A stretch of DNA of 64,000 bases, from the NCBI RefSeq assembly GCF_947489365.1, contig NZ_CANLDB010000004.1:62001-126000 (forward strand). Reading direction: 5' to 3'. The stretch comes from an uncultured Nocardioides sp. Its GTDB lineage: Bacteria > Actinomycetota > Actinomycetes > Propionibacteriales > Nocardioidaceae. The notes below the pieces were generated by a model. The model did not search any database. It saw only the letters and a program-made list of their open reading frames with translations, and was not told the DNA's origin. Positions 8,991-16,996 of this stretch are shown here, piece by piece. Made by a program: the position numbers and the translations under genes. The number at the start of each line of letters is the position of its first letter. Positions within the stretch are counted from its first letter, which is position 1.

Positions 8991-9848
8991 CTACATCTCC
9001 TCGTGGGTCTCCGGGTCGCCGCCGAAGAGACGGCCGTCCGGCTTCGCCAGGCCCGAGATGGCCGCGACCTCGTCGTCGGTGAGCTCGAAGCCGAAGAGGT
9101 CGAGGTTCTGGGCCTGGCGCGACGGCGTGGCGGACTTCGGGATCGGGACGGCGCCGAGCTGCAGCTGCCAGCGCAGGATGACCTGGCCGGGCTCGACGCC
9201 GTGGGCCTCGGCGGCCGCCGCGACCGGCGCCTCGCCGTACGGCGCCTGGCGCTTGCCGAGCGGGCTCCAGGACTCGGTGACGATGCCGCGGCGCTCGTGC
9301 TCGGCGCGCATGTCGGCCTGCGGGAAGTACGGGTGGAGCTCGACCTGGTTGACGGCCGGGGTCACTCCGGTCTCCTCGACGATCGCCTCGAGGTGGGCGG
9401 GGGTGAAGTTGGAGACGCCGACGGAGCGGACCAGGCCCTCGCGCTGCAGGTCGACCAGCGCCCGCCAGGCCTCGGTGAACCGCCCGACGCTCGGGTTGGG
9501 CCAGTGGATGAGCTGGAGGTCGAGGTAGTCGGTGCGGAGGGTCTCCAGCGAGGTGCGGACCGAGGCGATCGCGTCGTCGTACCCGTGGTGGCGTCCGGGG
9601 ATCTTGCTGGTGAGGAAGACCTCCTCGCGCGGCAGCCCGCTGCGGCGCACGGCCTCCCCGACGTCGCCCTCGTTGCCGTAGTTGGTGGCGGTGTCGAGCA
9701 GCCGGTAGCCGAGCTCGAGGGCGCTCACCATCGCGGTGACGCCTTCCTCGCCGTCGAGCTGGTAGCAGCCGAGGCCGACCACGGGGATCTCGTGGCCGTC
9801 GTTGAGGGTGCGGGTCGGAACGGCCTGGGAGGAGGCGGCAGACGTCAT
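8991..9848 (-). CDS. aldo/keto reductase
   Basis: 285-aa NADPH-dependent oxidoreductase of the AKR superfamily, most like the 2,5-diketo-D-gluconate reductase branch. Catalytic tetrad positions are visible: Asp in RLLDTATNYGNE, Tyr in the same motif, Lys in FLTSKI and His in LQLIHWP. GVSNF, VNQVELHPYF and the cofactor loop IPKSATPSR complete the pattern. Substrate not predictable. The gene is divergent from the M50-like gene with only 17 bp between start codons. Confidence 0.94.
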   Translation of the reverse strand: MTSAASSQAVPTRTLNDGHEIPVVGLGCYQLDGEEGVTAMVSALELGYRLLDTATNYGNEGDVGEAVRRSGLPREEVFLTSKIPGRHHGYDDAIASVRTSLETLRTDYLDLQLIHWPNPSVGRFTEAWRALVDLQREGLVRSVGVSNFTPAHLEAIVEETGVTPAVNQVELHPYFPQADMRAEHERRGIVTESWSPLGKRQAPYGEAPVAAAAEAHGVEPGQVILRWQLQLGAVPIPKSATPSRQAQNLDLFGFELTDDEVAAISGLAKPDGRLFGGDPETHEEM

Positions 9849-9854
9849 GCGGAC

Positions 9855-9860
9855 AAACTA
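9855..9860 (-). promoter_or_regulatory. -10 element of the aldo/keto reductase gene
   Basis: TAGTTT on the minus strand ends 6 nt before the ATG at 9848. It occupies most of the 17-bp gap to the divergent gene starting at 9866. Confidence 0.55.
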
Positions 9861-9865
9861 GAGGG

Positions 9866-10579
9866 ATGGAGGTCGTGACCGAGGTGTGGGACGCCGTCGT
9901 CTCGCGGCAGCCGCGCCTGGACTCCACGCTCGCCCTGGCCTCGGCCGCGGTGGCGCTCGCGCTGGTCGCCGTGCCCGGCCTGTGGCGCCGCGCCCGCCAC
10001 CTGGTCACGATCGCCCACGAGGGTGGCCACGGGGTCGCCGCGCTGCTCACCGGACGCCGGCTCGCCGGGATCCGGCTGCACTCCGACACCTCCGGGCTGA
10101 CCGTCTCGAAGGGACGCCCGACCGGACCCGGGATGGTGGCCACGGCGCTCGCGGGCTACACCGCGCCCGCGCTGCTCGGTCTCGCGGCGGCGTACGGCGT
10201 CGCGGCGCGGCACCCCGTGGCCGTGCTGTGGGTCGCGCTGCTGCTGCTGGCGCTGCTGCTCCTGCAGATCCGCAACTTCTTCGGCCTGTACGCCGTCGGG
10301 CTGGCCGCGGCGGGCGTGTTCGCCGTGTCCTGGTGGGGGAGCGGACAGGTGCAGTCGCTCGTCGCGCACGCCGGGGCGTGGTTCCTGCTGCTGGCTGCCC
10401 CGCGCACCGTGCTCGAGCTGGCCCGGACCCGCCGTGCCGGCGCGGGACGGAGCTCCGACGCCGACGTGCTCGCGCGGCTCACCCGCGTGCCGGGCGCCGC
10501 GTGGGTGGGCGTGTTCGGACTCGTGGCGCTCGGGGCGCTGCTGCTGGGCGGCTCGGCGCTGCTCGGCGGTTCCCGCTGA
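9866..10579 (+). CDS. M50B-like membrane metalloprotease family protein
   Basis: 237 aa, about five hydrophobic segments. HEGGHGV (HExxH) within ARHLVTIAHEGGHGVAALLTG matches the zinc motif of the M50B-like family (PF13398) found widely in actinobacteria. Hydrophobic segments lie at about 23-40, 88-108, 113-135, 140-160 and 212-233. Its role and substrate are unknown, and intramembrane proteolysis is only inferred from the motif. No good Shine-Dalgarno sequence. The start is fixed by proximity to the divergent gene. Confidence 0.85.
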   Translation: MEVVTEVWDAVVSRQPRLDSTLALASAAVALALVAVPGLWRRARHLVTIAHEGGHGVAALLTGRRLAGIRLHSDTSGLTVSKGRPTGPGMVATALAGYTAPALLGLAAAYGVAARHPVAVLWVALLLLALLLLQIRNFFGLYAVGLAAAGVFAVSWWGSGQVQSLVAHAGAWFLLLAAPRTVLELARTRRAGAGRSSDADVLARLTRVPGAAWVGVFGLVALGALLLGGSALLGGSR

Positions 10580-10612
10580 CGGTGGCCTGTGCCAAGGTCG
10601 AGGGGTGGCGCA

Positions 10613-10629
10613 AGTCACGCCGCGTGACT
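10613..10629. promoter_or_regulatory. operator-like inverted repeat upstream of fdhA
   Basis: AGTCACG-CCG-CGTGACT, perfect 7-bp arms, 46 nt upstream of the fdhA ATG. It is placed where a regulator could act on the promoter. No regulator gene is adjacent, so this is a candidate only. Confidence 0.4.
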
Positions 10630-10675
10630 CCGGTGGTCCGAGACCGGCGCGGCAGCACCGACCGAGGGAGCACGT

Positions 10676-11887
10676 ATGTCAGGGAACCGCGTCGTCGTCT
10701 ACAAGGGGCCCGGTGAGGTCGCCGTCGAGACCATGGACTACCCCAAGCTCGAGCTCCCGAAGGAGGTCGCGCAGGGCATGGGCATCAAGCAGGCCGCCCC
10801 GCACGCCGTCATCCTCAAGCTCGTCACCACCAACATCTGCGGCTCCGACCAGCACATGGTCCGCGGCCGCACCACCGCTCCCGTCGGCCAGACGCTGGGC
10901 CACGAGATCACCGGCGAGGTCGTCGAGGTCGGCGACGACGTCCTCTTCGTCAAGCCGGGCGACATCTGCTCGGTGCCGTTCAACATCGCCTGCGGCCGCT
11001 GCCGCATGTGCAACGAGGGCAAGACCGGCATCTGCCTGCACGTGAACCCGGCCCGCGCGGGCGCGGCGTACGGCTACGTCGACATGGGTGGCTGGATCGG
11101 CGGCCAGGCGGAGTACGTGATGATCCCGTTCGCCGACTTCAACCTGCTGAAGTTCCCCGACCGGGACCAGGCGCTGGAGAAGATCCTCGACCTGACGATG
11201 CTCTCCGACATCTTCCCGACCGGCTACCACGGCGCCTACACGGCGGGCGTGACCACGGGCTCGACCGTGTACGTCGCGGGCGCCGGACCCGTCGGCCTCG
11301 CCGCGGCCCACGCCGCGCAGCTGCTGGGCGCCTCGGTGGTCATCGTCGGCGACATGCAGGCCGACCGCCTCGAGCAGGCGCGCAGCTTCGGCTGCGAGAC
11401 CGTCGACCTGTCCAGCGGGAACTCACTGGTGGACATGGTGGACCAGATCCTCGGCGAGCCCGAGGTCGACGCCGCCGTCGACGCGGTCGGCTTCGAGGCC
11501 CGCGGCCACGGCGAGGGTGCCGCGGAGGCCCCCGCCACGGTGCTGAACGACATCATGACGCTGGCCCGCGCCGGCGCCTCGCTGGGCATCCCGGGGCTGT
11601 ACGTCACGGGCGACCCGGGGGCGGTGGACGACGCCGCCAAGGAGGGCCAGATCGGCGTCAAGCTCGGCCTGGGCTGGGCGAAGTCGCACGCCTTCGTCAC
11701 CGGCCAGTGCCCGGTCAAGCAGTACAACCGGCAGCTGATGAACATGATCCTGGCCGACAAGGCGCACGTGGCGAAGGCCGTGAACGCCAAGACGATCACC
11801 CTGGACGACGCCCCCCGCGGCTACCAGGAGTTCGACGCCGGCGCGGCCACGAAGTACGTCATCGACCCGCACGGCATGGTCGCCTGA
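10676..11887 (+). CDS. fdhA: formaldehyde dehydrogenase, glutathione-independent type
   Basis: 403-aa zinc-dependent medium-chain dehydrogenase, close to Pseudomonas putida FdhA, which oxidises formaldehyde with tightly bound NAD. The N-terminus MSGNRVVVYKGPGEV is characteristic. NICGSDQHM supplies the catalytic zinc Cys, CGRCRMCNEGKTGIC the structural zinc site, and VAGAGPVGLAAA the Rossmann fold. The long insertion after DAVGFEARGHG separates FdhA from ordinary alcohol dehydrogenases. The start is supported by a GAGGGA Shine-Dalgarno 7 nt upstream. Single-gene unit with its own terminator. Confidence 0.95.
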   Translation: MSGNRVVVYKGPGEVAVETMDYPKLELPKEVAQGMGIKQAAPHAVILKLVTTNICGSDQHMVRGRTTAPVGQTLGHEITGEVVEVGDDVLFVKPGDICSVPFNIACGRCRMCNEGKTGICLHVNPARAGAAYGYVDMGGWIGGQAEYVMIPFADFNLLKFPDRDQALEKILDLTMLSDIFPTGYHGAYTAGVTTGSTVYVAGAGPVGLAAAHAAQLLGASVVIVGDMQADRLEQARSFGCETVDLSSGNSLVDMVDQILGEPEVDAAVDAVGFEARGHGEGAAEAPATVLNDIMTLARAGASLGIPGLYVTGDPGAVDDAAKEGQIGVKLGLGWAKSHAFVTGQCPVKQYNRQLMNMILADKAHVAKAVNAKTITLDDAPRGYQEFDAGAATKYVIDPHGMVA

Positions 11888-11890
11888 CCG

Positions 11891-11938
11891 ACGACGGGGC
11901 CGGGTGCCGGGACACGTCCTCGCACCCGGCCCCGTCGT
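11891..11938 (+). terminator. intrinsic terminator-like hairpin after fdhA
   Basis: Perfect 17-bp stem (11891-11907 with 11922-11938, arm ACGACGGGGCCGGGTGC), 14-nt loop, beginning 3 nt after the stop codon. No U-tract, as is usual in high-GC actinobacteria. Confidence 0.8.
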
Positions 11939-12006
11939 GGGCCGCTCCGTCGGCGACAGGCACGAAACCGGTCGATCCGTCGTGGCGCGCGGGGCAGGAT
12001 GTCGGC

Positions 12007-13500
12007 GTGGACGACATGGGGGACGACGACCTGGACGACGACCTGGCGCGTGAGCTGGTGCGGCTGCTGCGCCACGTGGCGGAGCGGAAGCAGGAGTCCG
12101 GCGGGGAGCTCGTGGCCCTCCTGGACGAGCACCTCGGACGCACCGCAGCCGACTGCACGATCGTCACCGACCGCATCCAGCCGTGGCGCCTGGTCGACGC
12201 CGACGTCGCCCTCGGCGCGCTGGACGAGGAGGCCGGGCTCGTCGGCGTCACCGTCCCCCGTGGGTACGACGGTGACCTGCGAGGCCTGCTCCGCGGCCGG
12301 GGGTCGGGCGTCGGGCTGGGACCGGTCGACTACTCCAGCGTGCCCGTCGGACCCGGTCGGGAGCGGCGGGTGATGAGCAGCGGCGTCCGTCTGATGACCT
12401 ACGACCGGAGCCCGGTGGTGGTCCTGCAGCGCGCCGCCGACCCCGACTGGGGTCGTCGGACGGCGACGATGGAGATCATCGGCGCCGACGCCGCGGTCGT
12501 GGACGCCTTCCGCGCCGACGTCCGACGGTTGATGGTCGAGCGCAGCGTGCTGCGGGGCCAGGTGATCAGCTTCAGTGGCGGCGGGTTCGACGAGGAGCTC
12601 GGGGGGATCGTCTTCGCCGAGCGCCCGGCGGTCCACGCCGACGAGGTGATCCTCCCCGACGGCGTGCTCGCCCGCCTGCGCCGGCACGTCAGCGGGGTGG
12701 CGGAGCACCGCGAGCGGCTCCTGGCCGCGGGCCAGCACCTCAAGCGGGGCATCCTGCTGCACGGCCCGCCCGGCACGGGGAAGACGCACACGGTGCGTCA
12801 CCTCGTCGGCCGCGCCGACGGAGTCACCGTGCTCCTGCTGTCGGGGTCCTCGATGCGTTCGGTCCGCGAGGCCTCCCGCCTGGCCCGTGCGCTGGAGCCC
12901 TCGATGATCGTGCTGGAGGACTGCGACCTCATCGCCGAGGACCGCGGGATGGGTGGCGGGGGCGAGCTCCTCTTCGAGCTGCTGGAGGCGCTCGACGGGA
13001 TGGACGGCGACGCCGACGTCGCGTTCGTGCTCACCACCAACCGCCCCGACCTGCTCGAGCGTGCCCTGACCCGCCGACCCGGCCGCATCGACCTCGCGAT
13101 CGAGGTCCCGCTGCCGGACGAGGCGGCCCGCGCGCGGCTCTTCGGGCTGTACGCCGCGGGCCTGGGGCTGTCCGACGGCGTGCTCGCCGAGGCCGCCGCC
13201 CGCGCGGAGGGCGTCACGGCGTCGTTCGCGAAGGAGCTGGTGCGGCGCGCCGTGCTCCTCGCCGCCGTCGCCGGCGAGGACCTCGCCGACGCCCACCTCA
13301 CCGCCGCGCTCGACGAGCTGCTCGACGACCGCGAGGCGCTCACCCGCAGCCTGCTCGGCTCCGGAGCGAGGGCGACCGTCGACCAGGGGCCGGGAGCCGG
13401 CTCGGACGGGGGCTGGCTGGCCTACGCCGATGATCACGCCGACGATCTCGACGATGACGAGGGGGAGTCGGGCTCGAGCTGGACCATGCGCTGGGACTGA
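12007..13500 (+). CDS. AAA-family ATPase (CDC48/FtsH-like domain)
   Basis: 497 aa. An acidic N-terminus (DDMGDDDLDDDLARELV) precedes a roughly 220-residue N-terminal region with no recognised domain, then an AAA module: Walker A GPPGTGKTHT at about 253, Walker B-like SMIVLEDCDLI at about 300 (LEDCD instead of the usual DEID), sensor 1 FVLTTNRPD and an arginine-finger region RRPGRID. The C-terminus is acidic and Ser/Gly-rich. It probably remodels or unfolds a protein partner; none is visible nearby. The GTG at 12007 is preferred over the ATG at 12016 because GGGGCAGGA lies 7 nt upstream of it. Confidence 0.88.
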   Translation: MDDMGDDDLDDDLARELVRLLRHVAERKQESGGELVALLDEHLGRTAADCTIVTDRIQPWRLVDADVALGALDEEAGLVGVTVPRGYDGDLRGLLRGRGSGVGLGPVDYSSVPVGPGRERRVMSSGVRLMTYDRSPVVVLQRAADPDWGRRTATMEIIGADAAVVDAFRADVRRLMVERSVLRGQVISFSGGGFDEELGGIVFAERPAVHADEVILPDGVLARLRRHVSGVAEHRERLLAAGQHLKRGILLHGPPGTGKTHTVRHLVGRADGVTVLLLSGSSMRSVREASRLARALEPSMIVLEDCDLIAEDRGMGGGGELLFELLEALDGMDGDADVAFVLTTNRPDLLERALTRRPGRIDLAIEVPLPDEAARARLFGLYAAGLGLSDGVLAEAAARAEGVTASFAKELVRRAVLLAAVAGEDLADAHLTAALDELLDDREALTRSLLGSGARATVDQGPGAGSDGGWLAYADDHADDLDDDEGESGSSWTMRWD

Positions 13501-13643
13501 GTCGGCCCGAACGCACGCCTCAGCAGGGCCGAGTCGGCCCGAACGTACGCCTCAGCGGGGCCGAGTCGGCCCGAACGCACGCCTCAGCGGGGCCGAGTCG
13601 GCCCGAACAGACGCCTCAGCGGGGCCGAGTCGGCCCGAACGCC
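13499..13643. repeat. 32-bp tandem repeat array, left (about 4.5 copies)
   Basis: GAGTCGGCCCGAACG begins at 13499, 13531, 13563, 13595 and 13627, an exact 32-bp period with few substitutions. The fifth copy is cut short. The array starts inside the stop codon of the AAA ATPase gene. No spacers, so it is not CRISPR. The open frames across it are by-products of the period. Confidence 0.9.
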
Positions 13644-13653
13644 TATGCCCGGG

Positions 13654-13702
13654 TCACCGGTAGCGGTCCCGGAACTCGCCGCGGAGGCCGTCGTCCGCCA
13701 TG
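13654..13702 (-). other. unique segment between the two repeat arrays with a tiny possible ORF
   Basis: Between the arrays lies about 100 bp of non-repeated DNA. On the minus strand it could encode a 15-residue peptide (MADDGLRGEFRDRYR) ending at 13654. Whether this is a relic of a longer gene or chance is unclear, and no function is proposed. Confidence 0.15.
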
Positions 13703-13740
13703 GCACAACGCGGTGGCGTCATGCAGCAGGTGTGTGAGGC

Positions 13741-13857
13741 GTGCGCTGGGGCCGACTCGGCGGGTGTGGGACGTGTGTTGGGGCCGACTCGGCGGGTGTG
13801 GGGTGTGCGTTGGGGCCGACTCGGCGGGTGTGGGGCGTGTGTTGGGGCCGACTCGGC
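13741..13857. repeat. 32-bp tandem repeat array, right (inverted relative to the left array)
   Basis: GCCGACTCGGC recurs at 13751, 13783, 13815 and 13847, again a 32-bp period. The reverse complement of the unit (GAGTCGGCCCCAACGCAC...) shares its first part with the left-array unit, so the two arrays are inverted diverged copies about 100 bp apart. The last unit abuts the stop codon of the SGNH hydrolase gene. Confidence 0.9.
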
Positions 13858-14591
13858 TAGGTGTTCTCCGCGAGCGCCTGGCGGACGACGGGCTCGAAGG
13901 CCTCGGCGATGGCGGCGTACCCGGCGTCGTTGGGGTGGAAGAAGTCCGGGGCGAGCCTCCCGGACCACGACTGCGGGCCGGCGGTCCGCATGTCGACCAT
14001 CCACAGCCGGCCCCGTCGTACGCCGGCCTCGACGTGGCGGTTCGCGCCCTCGGCCGCGGCCGCCGGCTGCGGCAGCGTCGTGACGACCGCACCGTCGGGC
14101 AGGGCGTCGAGGAGGCGGCGGAAGGAGGCGGGCAGCGCGTCGCGCAGGGCGCGGCCGCCGAAGAGGTCGTTCGAGCCGATCATCACGGTCACGAGGTCGG
14201 GCCCGGCGTCCGGGCCGGGCGCCGGAGGCAGCGCCGCCAGGACCGGCAGCTGCTGGTCGAGCACGTCGAGCGCCCGGGCGCCGGTCGCGGAGAGGTTGAC
14301 GACGTTCGGCGGCGCCTCGTCACCGAGCAGGTCGGCGAGGTGACCCACCCAGCCGCCGTCCACGGAGGAGGCGCCCACGCCCTGCGCCATGGAGTCGCCC
14401 AGGACGATCCACCGCCGTCCGGGACGCCGCACCGCCTCGGCGTTGCGGGCCCGCCAGGTGTCGGCGTACGGGTCGACCTGCGCGCGCACCCGCGCCACCC
14501 CGGGCAGGACGCGCCCGAGCACCCGCAGGACGCGTCCCGACGGCCGCCCCGTCCGGTTGTCGTAGTCGAGCAGCCCCTCCGGGGAGGTCAC
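13857..14591 (-). CDS. SGNH/GDSL hydrolase (lipase/esterase family)
   Basis: 244 aa. Block I IVLGDSMAQGVGAS carries the nucleophile Ser, block II Gly is in LSATGA, block III is VMIGSNDLFGG and block V is DFFHPNDAGY (Asp and His). No signal peptide is evident, so it probably acts in the cytoplasm on an ester substrate that cannot be named. The GTG at 14591 overlaps the cinA stop (GTGA), so it is coupled to cinA. The stop codon touches the inverted tandem repeat array. Confidence 0.9.
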   Translation of the reverse strand: MTSPEGLLDYDNRTGRPSGRVLRVLGRVLPGVARVRAQVDPYADTWRARNAEAVRRPGRRWIVLGDSMAQGVGASSVDGGWVGHLADLLGDEAPPNVVNLSATGARALDVLDQQLPVLAALPPAPGPDAGPDLVTVMIGSNDLFGGRALRDALPASFRRLLDALPDGAVVTTLPQPAAAAEGANRHVEAGVRRGRLWMVDMRTAGPQSWSGRLAPDFFHPNDAGYAAIAEAFEPVVRQALAENT

Positions 14592-15862
14592 CGGTCGAGG
14601 ACCTCGCGCAGCAGGTGGAGGACCGAGACGACCGTGCGGCGGCGCACGTGGTCGCGGTCCCCGCCGAGCATCAGGCGACGCGGCTCGACGCCATCCGGTC
14701 CGGCGACCGCGACGTGGACCAGCCCGACGGGCTTCTCGGCGGTCCCGCCGCCCGGTCCGGCGACGCCGGTCACGCCGATGCCGTACGTCGCGTCGTACCG
14801 GCTGCGGACGCCGAGGGCGAGCGCGACGGCGACCTCCTCGCTGACGGCGCCGACGCTCTCGATCAGCTCGGCCGGGACGCCGACGTGGTCGGTCTTCACG
14901 TCGTTGGCGTAGGCGACGACCCCGCCGCGCAGGTACGCCGAGGAGCCGGGCCGGTCCGCCAGGCGGCCGGCCACGAGCCCGGCGGTGCAGGACTCGGCGG
15001 TCGCGACCGTGGCGTCCGCGGCGAGCAGGGCCTCGGCGACGAGGTCGTCGACGCGCTCGCCGGTCGGCGCGAACACCGCCTCGCCGAACCGCTCCTGCAG
15101 CGCGGCCAGCAGGGCGTCGGTGTGCGGCTGGGCGTGGGGGACGTGGCGGACGACGACCTCCAGCTCGCCGTCGCGCAGGCAGGTGGTGACCTCGAGGTCG
15201 TCGAGCGCGCCGGGGTGCGTGGTCTCGTGGTCGCGCAGCAGCTCCGCGAGCTCGGCCTCCGGCGGCCCCCACAGGCGCACCGTGGTCTGCCGCAGCTCCT
15301 CGGCGCCCGCGAGCGCCTCGCGCACGAGCGGGTGGTCGACCGCGTCGGTCCACATCGGCTGCAGCTCGCGCGGAGGACCGGGCAGGACCACCACGACCGG
15401 GCCGTCCTCGCTCGCGGGCACCACGAGCCCGGGGGCCGTGCCGACCGGCTCGAGGACGCCGGCGCCCTCCGGGACCATCGCCTGCTTGCGGATGCCCGCG
15501 GTGAAGGCCGGGCTGTCGCCGTCCCAGCCGCGCTGCCGGGCGATGCCGGTGGCGATCGCGCTGATCCGCTCCTCCAGGTCGGGGTCGAGACACATCGTGC
15601 GGCCGCGCAGGTCGGCGACGACCTGGGTGGTGAGGTCGTCGGCGGTCGGGCCCAACCCGCCGGAGGTCAGGACCAGGTCGTGGTCGGCCAGCGAGGAGAT
15701 CGCGGCGACGAGGTCGTCGGGACGGTCGCCGACGACGACGATCCGCCCGACGTCCACGCCCCGGGAGCGCAGGTCCTCGGCCAGCCAGGGGCCGTTGGCG
15801 TCCGCCACCCGCCCGGTGAGCACCTCGGTGCCGGTGACGACGATCCCCGCGCGTGCAGTCAT
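14588..15862 (-). CDS. cinA: CinA, competence/damage-inducible protein with NMN amidase domain
   Basis: 424 aa with both CinA domains. The N-terminal MoaB/MogA-like COG1058 domain (GTEVLTGRVADANG, LTSGGLGPTADDLT) is an ADP-ribose pyrophosphatase in characterised homologues. The C-terminal PncC-type nicotinamide-nucleotide amidase domain shows ATAESCTAGLVAGRLADRPGSS and GVTGVAGPGGGT. Likely recycles pyridine nucleotides. It is followed by an overlapping SGNH hydrolase gene, and the add-like gene lies 11 bp upstream on the same strand. Confidence 0.94.
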   Translation of the reverse strand: MTARAGIVVTGTEVLTGRVADANGPWLAEDLRSRGVDVGRIVVVGDRPDDLVAAISSLADHDLVLTSGGLGPTADDLTTQVVADLRGRTMCLDPDLEERISAIATGIARQRGWDGDSPAFTAGIRKQAMVPEGAGVLEPVGTAPGLVVPASEDGPVVVVLPGPPRELQPMWTDAVDHPLVREALAGAEELRQTTVRLWGPPEAELAELLRDHETTHPGALDDLEVTTCLRDGELEVVVRHVPHAQPHTDALLAALQERFGEAVFAPTGERVDDLVAEALLAADATVATAESCTAGLVAGRLADRPGSSAYLRGGVVAYANDVKTDHVGVPAELIESVGAVSEEVAVALALGVRSRYDATYGIGVTGVAGPGGGTAEKPVGLVHVAVAGPDGVEPRRLMLGGDRDHVRRRTVVSVLHLLREVLDR

Positions 15863-15869
15863 GACCCCG

Positions 15870-15875
15870 AGTCTA
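15870..15875 (-). promoter_or_regulatory. -10 element of cinA
   Basis: TAGACT on the minus strand, 7 nt before the ATG. It overlaps the stop codon of the upstream deaminase gene, giving cinA its own start site. Confidence 0.5.
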
Positions 15876-16904
15876 GGAAGCCGTCCACGTCCGCTCGTGG
15901 GCGTCGATCTCCGCGAGGAGTGCCGCGGCGTCGGCCTCGGGCAGGAACGAGGTGCGGACGGAGGCGCGCGCCAGGTCGGTCACGCCCGCGGTGTCGAGAC
16001 CGAGCAGGTCGGCGGCGACGACGTACTCGTCGTTGAGGGTGGTGGCGAACATGGGCGGGTCGTCGGAGCCGATGCTCAGCTCGACGCCCGCGGCGACGAG
16101 CGTGGGCAGGGGGTGCTCGGCGAGCGAGGCGACGGCCCCGGTGCAGACGTTGGAGGTGGGGCAGACCTCGAGGGCGACGCCGTGCTCGACCAGGTGGGCC
16201 ATCAGCGCGGGGTCCTGGGCGGCGGCGATGCCGTGCCCGATGCGCTCGGCGCCGAGGTGGGTCAGCGCGTCCCAGATCGTCTGCGGTCCGGTGGTCTCGC
16301 CGGCGTGGGGGACCGAGCGGAGGCCCTCGGCGCGGGCGGCGTCGAAGTACGGCGCGAACTGCGGCCGCGGCACCCCGATCTCCGGCCCGCCGAGGCCGAA
16401 GGCGACCAGCCCGTCCGGACGCTGCTCCAGCGCGACGGCCAGAGTGCCCGCGGCGGCCGGCAACCCGGCCTCGCCGGGGATGTCGAAGCACCAGCGCAGC
16501 TGGGTGCCGACGTCGCGGGCGACGCGGTGGCGGGCGTCCTCGATGGCCTCGCAGAAGGCGGCGGCGTCCATGCCCCGCGACGTGTGGTTGTACGGCGTGA
16601 CCGTGAGCTCGGCGTACCGGACGCCCTGCGCGGCCATGTCGACGCCGATGTCGTAGGTGAGGTCCGCGACGTCCTGCGGGTCGCGGACCAGGTCGACCAC
16701 GGACAGGTAGACCTCGACGAAGTGGGCGAAGTCGGTGAACGTGAAGTAGTCGCGCAGCAGCGCCGGGTCGGCGGGCACGGTGGTCGACCCCTCGTGGCGG
16801 GCGGCGAGGCGCGCCACCGTCTCGGGGCTGGCGGAGCCCACCTGGTGGACGTGCAGCTCGGCCTTCGGGAGGGTGGCGACGTAGTCGGTCAGCGCGTGGG
16901 GCAC
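15873..16904 (-). CDS. adenosine deaminase family protein (possibly aminodeoxyfutalosine deaminase)
   Basis: 343-aa zinc amidohydrolase of the ADD/AMP deaminase family. Metal ligands: HVH in AELHVHQVGSA, His in VPHAGETTG and Asp in IGSDDPPMF. The catalytic Glu is in HAGE, and HGI follows at about residue 229. The N-terminal motif is HVHQVGS instead of the HLHLEG of classical adenosine deaminases. From memory, actinobacterial aminodeoxyfutalosine deaminases of menaquinone synthesis share the HVHxVGSA pattern, so substrate assignment is open between adenosine and a futalosine intermediate. Confidence 0.85.
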   Translation of the reverse strand: MPHALTDYVATLPKAELHVHQVGSASPETVARLAARHEGSTTVPADPALLRDYFTFTDFAHFVEVYLSVVDLVRDPQDVADLTYDIGVDMAAQGVRYAELTVTPYNHTSRGMDAAAFCEAIEDARHRVARDVGTQLRWCFDIPGEAGLPAAAGTLAVALEQRPDGLVAFGLGGPEIGVPRPQFAPYFDAARAEGLRSVPHAGETTGPQTIWDALTHLGAERIGHGIAAAQDPALMAHLVEHGVALEVCPTSNVCTGAVASLAEHPLPTLVAAGVELSIGSDDPPMFATTLNDEYVVAADLLGLDTAGVTDLARASVRTSFLPEADAAALLAEIDAHERTWTAS

Positions 16905-16910
16905 CCGGGC

Positions 16911-16916
16911 AGGGTA
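16911..16916 (-). promoter_or_regulatory. -10 element of the deaminase gene
   Basis: TACCCT on the minus strand ends 6 nt before the GTG at 16904. Confidence 0.5.
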
Positions 16917-16984
16917 GGCCGCCCGCGACGTCGGGACCCCACGGGTGGTCTAGTCCGGCCCTGCTGTCGCGGTGCAAAAGTTGT

Positions 16985-16990
16985 TAGCGT
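16985..16990 (+). promoter_or_regulatory. -10 element of the FitA-like antitoxin gene
   Basis: TAGCGT followed by 6 nt and the ATG at 16997. The upstream sequence (GCAAAAGTTGT) is AT-rich for this genome, as expected of a promoter. Confidence 0.6.
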
Positions 16991-16996
16991 CCCGCC

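Noticed and set aside
11008..12006. Long plus-strand frame leading into the AAA ATPase
   Set aside because: The first part is a shadow of fdhA; the real start is at 12007 with GGGGCAGGA upstream.
13499..13857. CRISPR array
   Set aside because: Repeat units follow each other without spacers and the two arrays are inverted; no cas genes.
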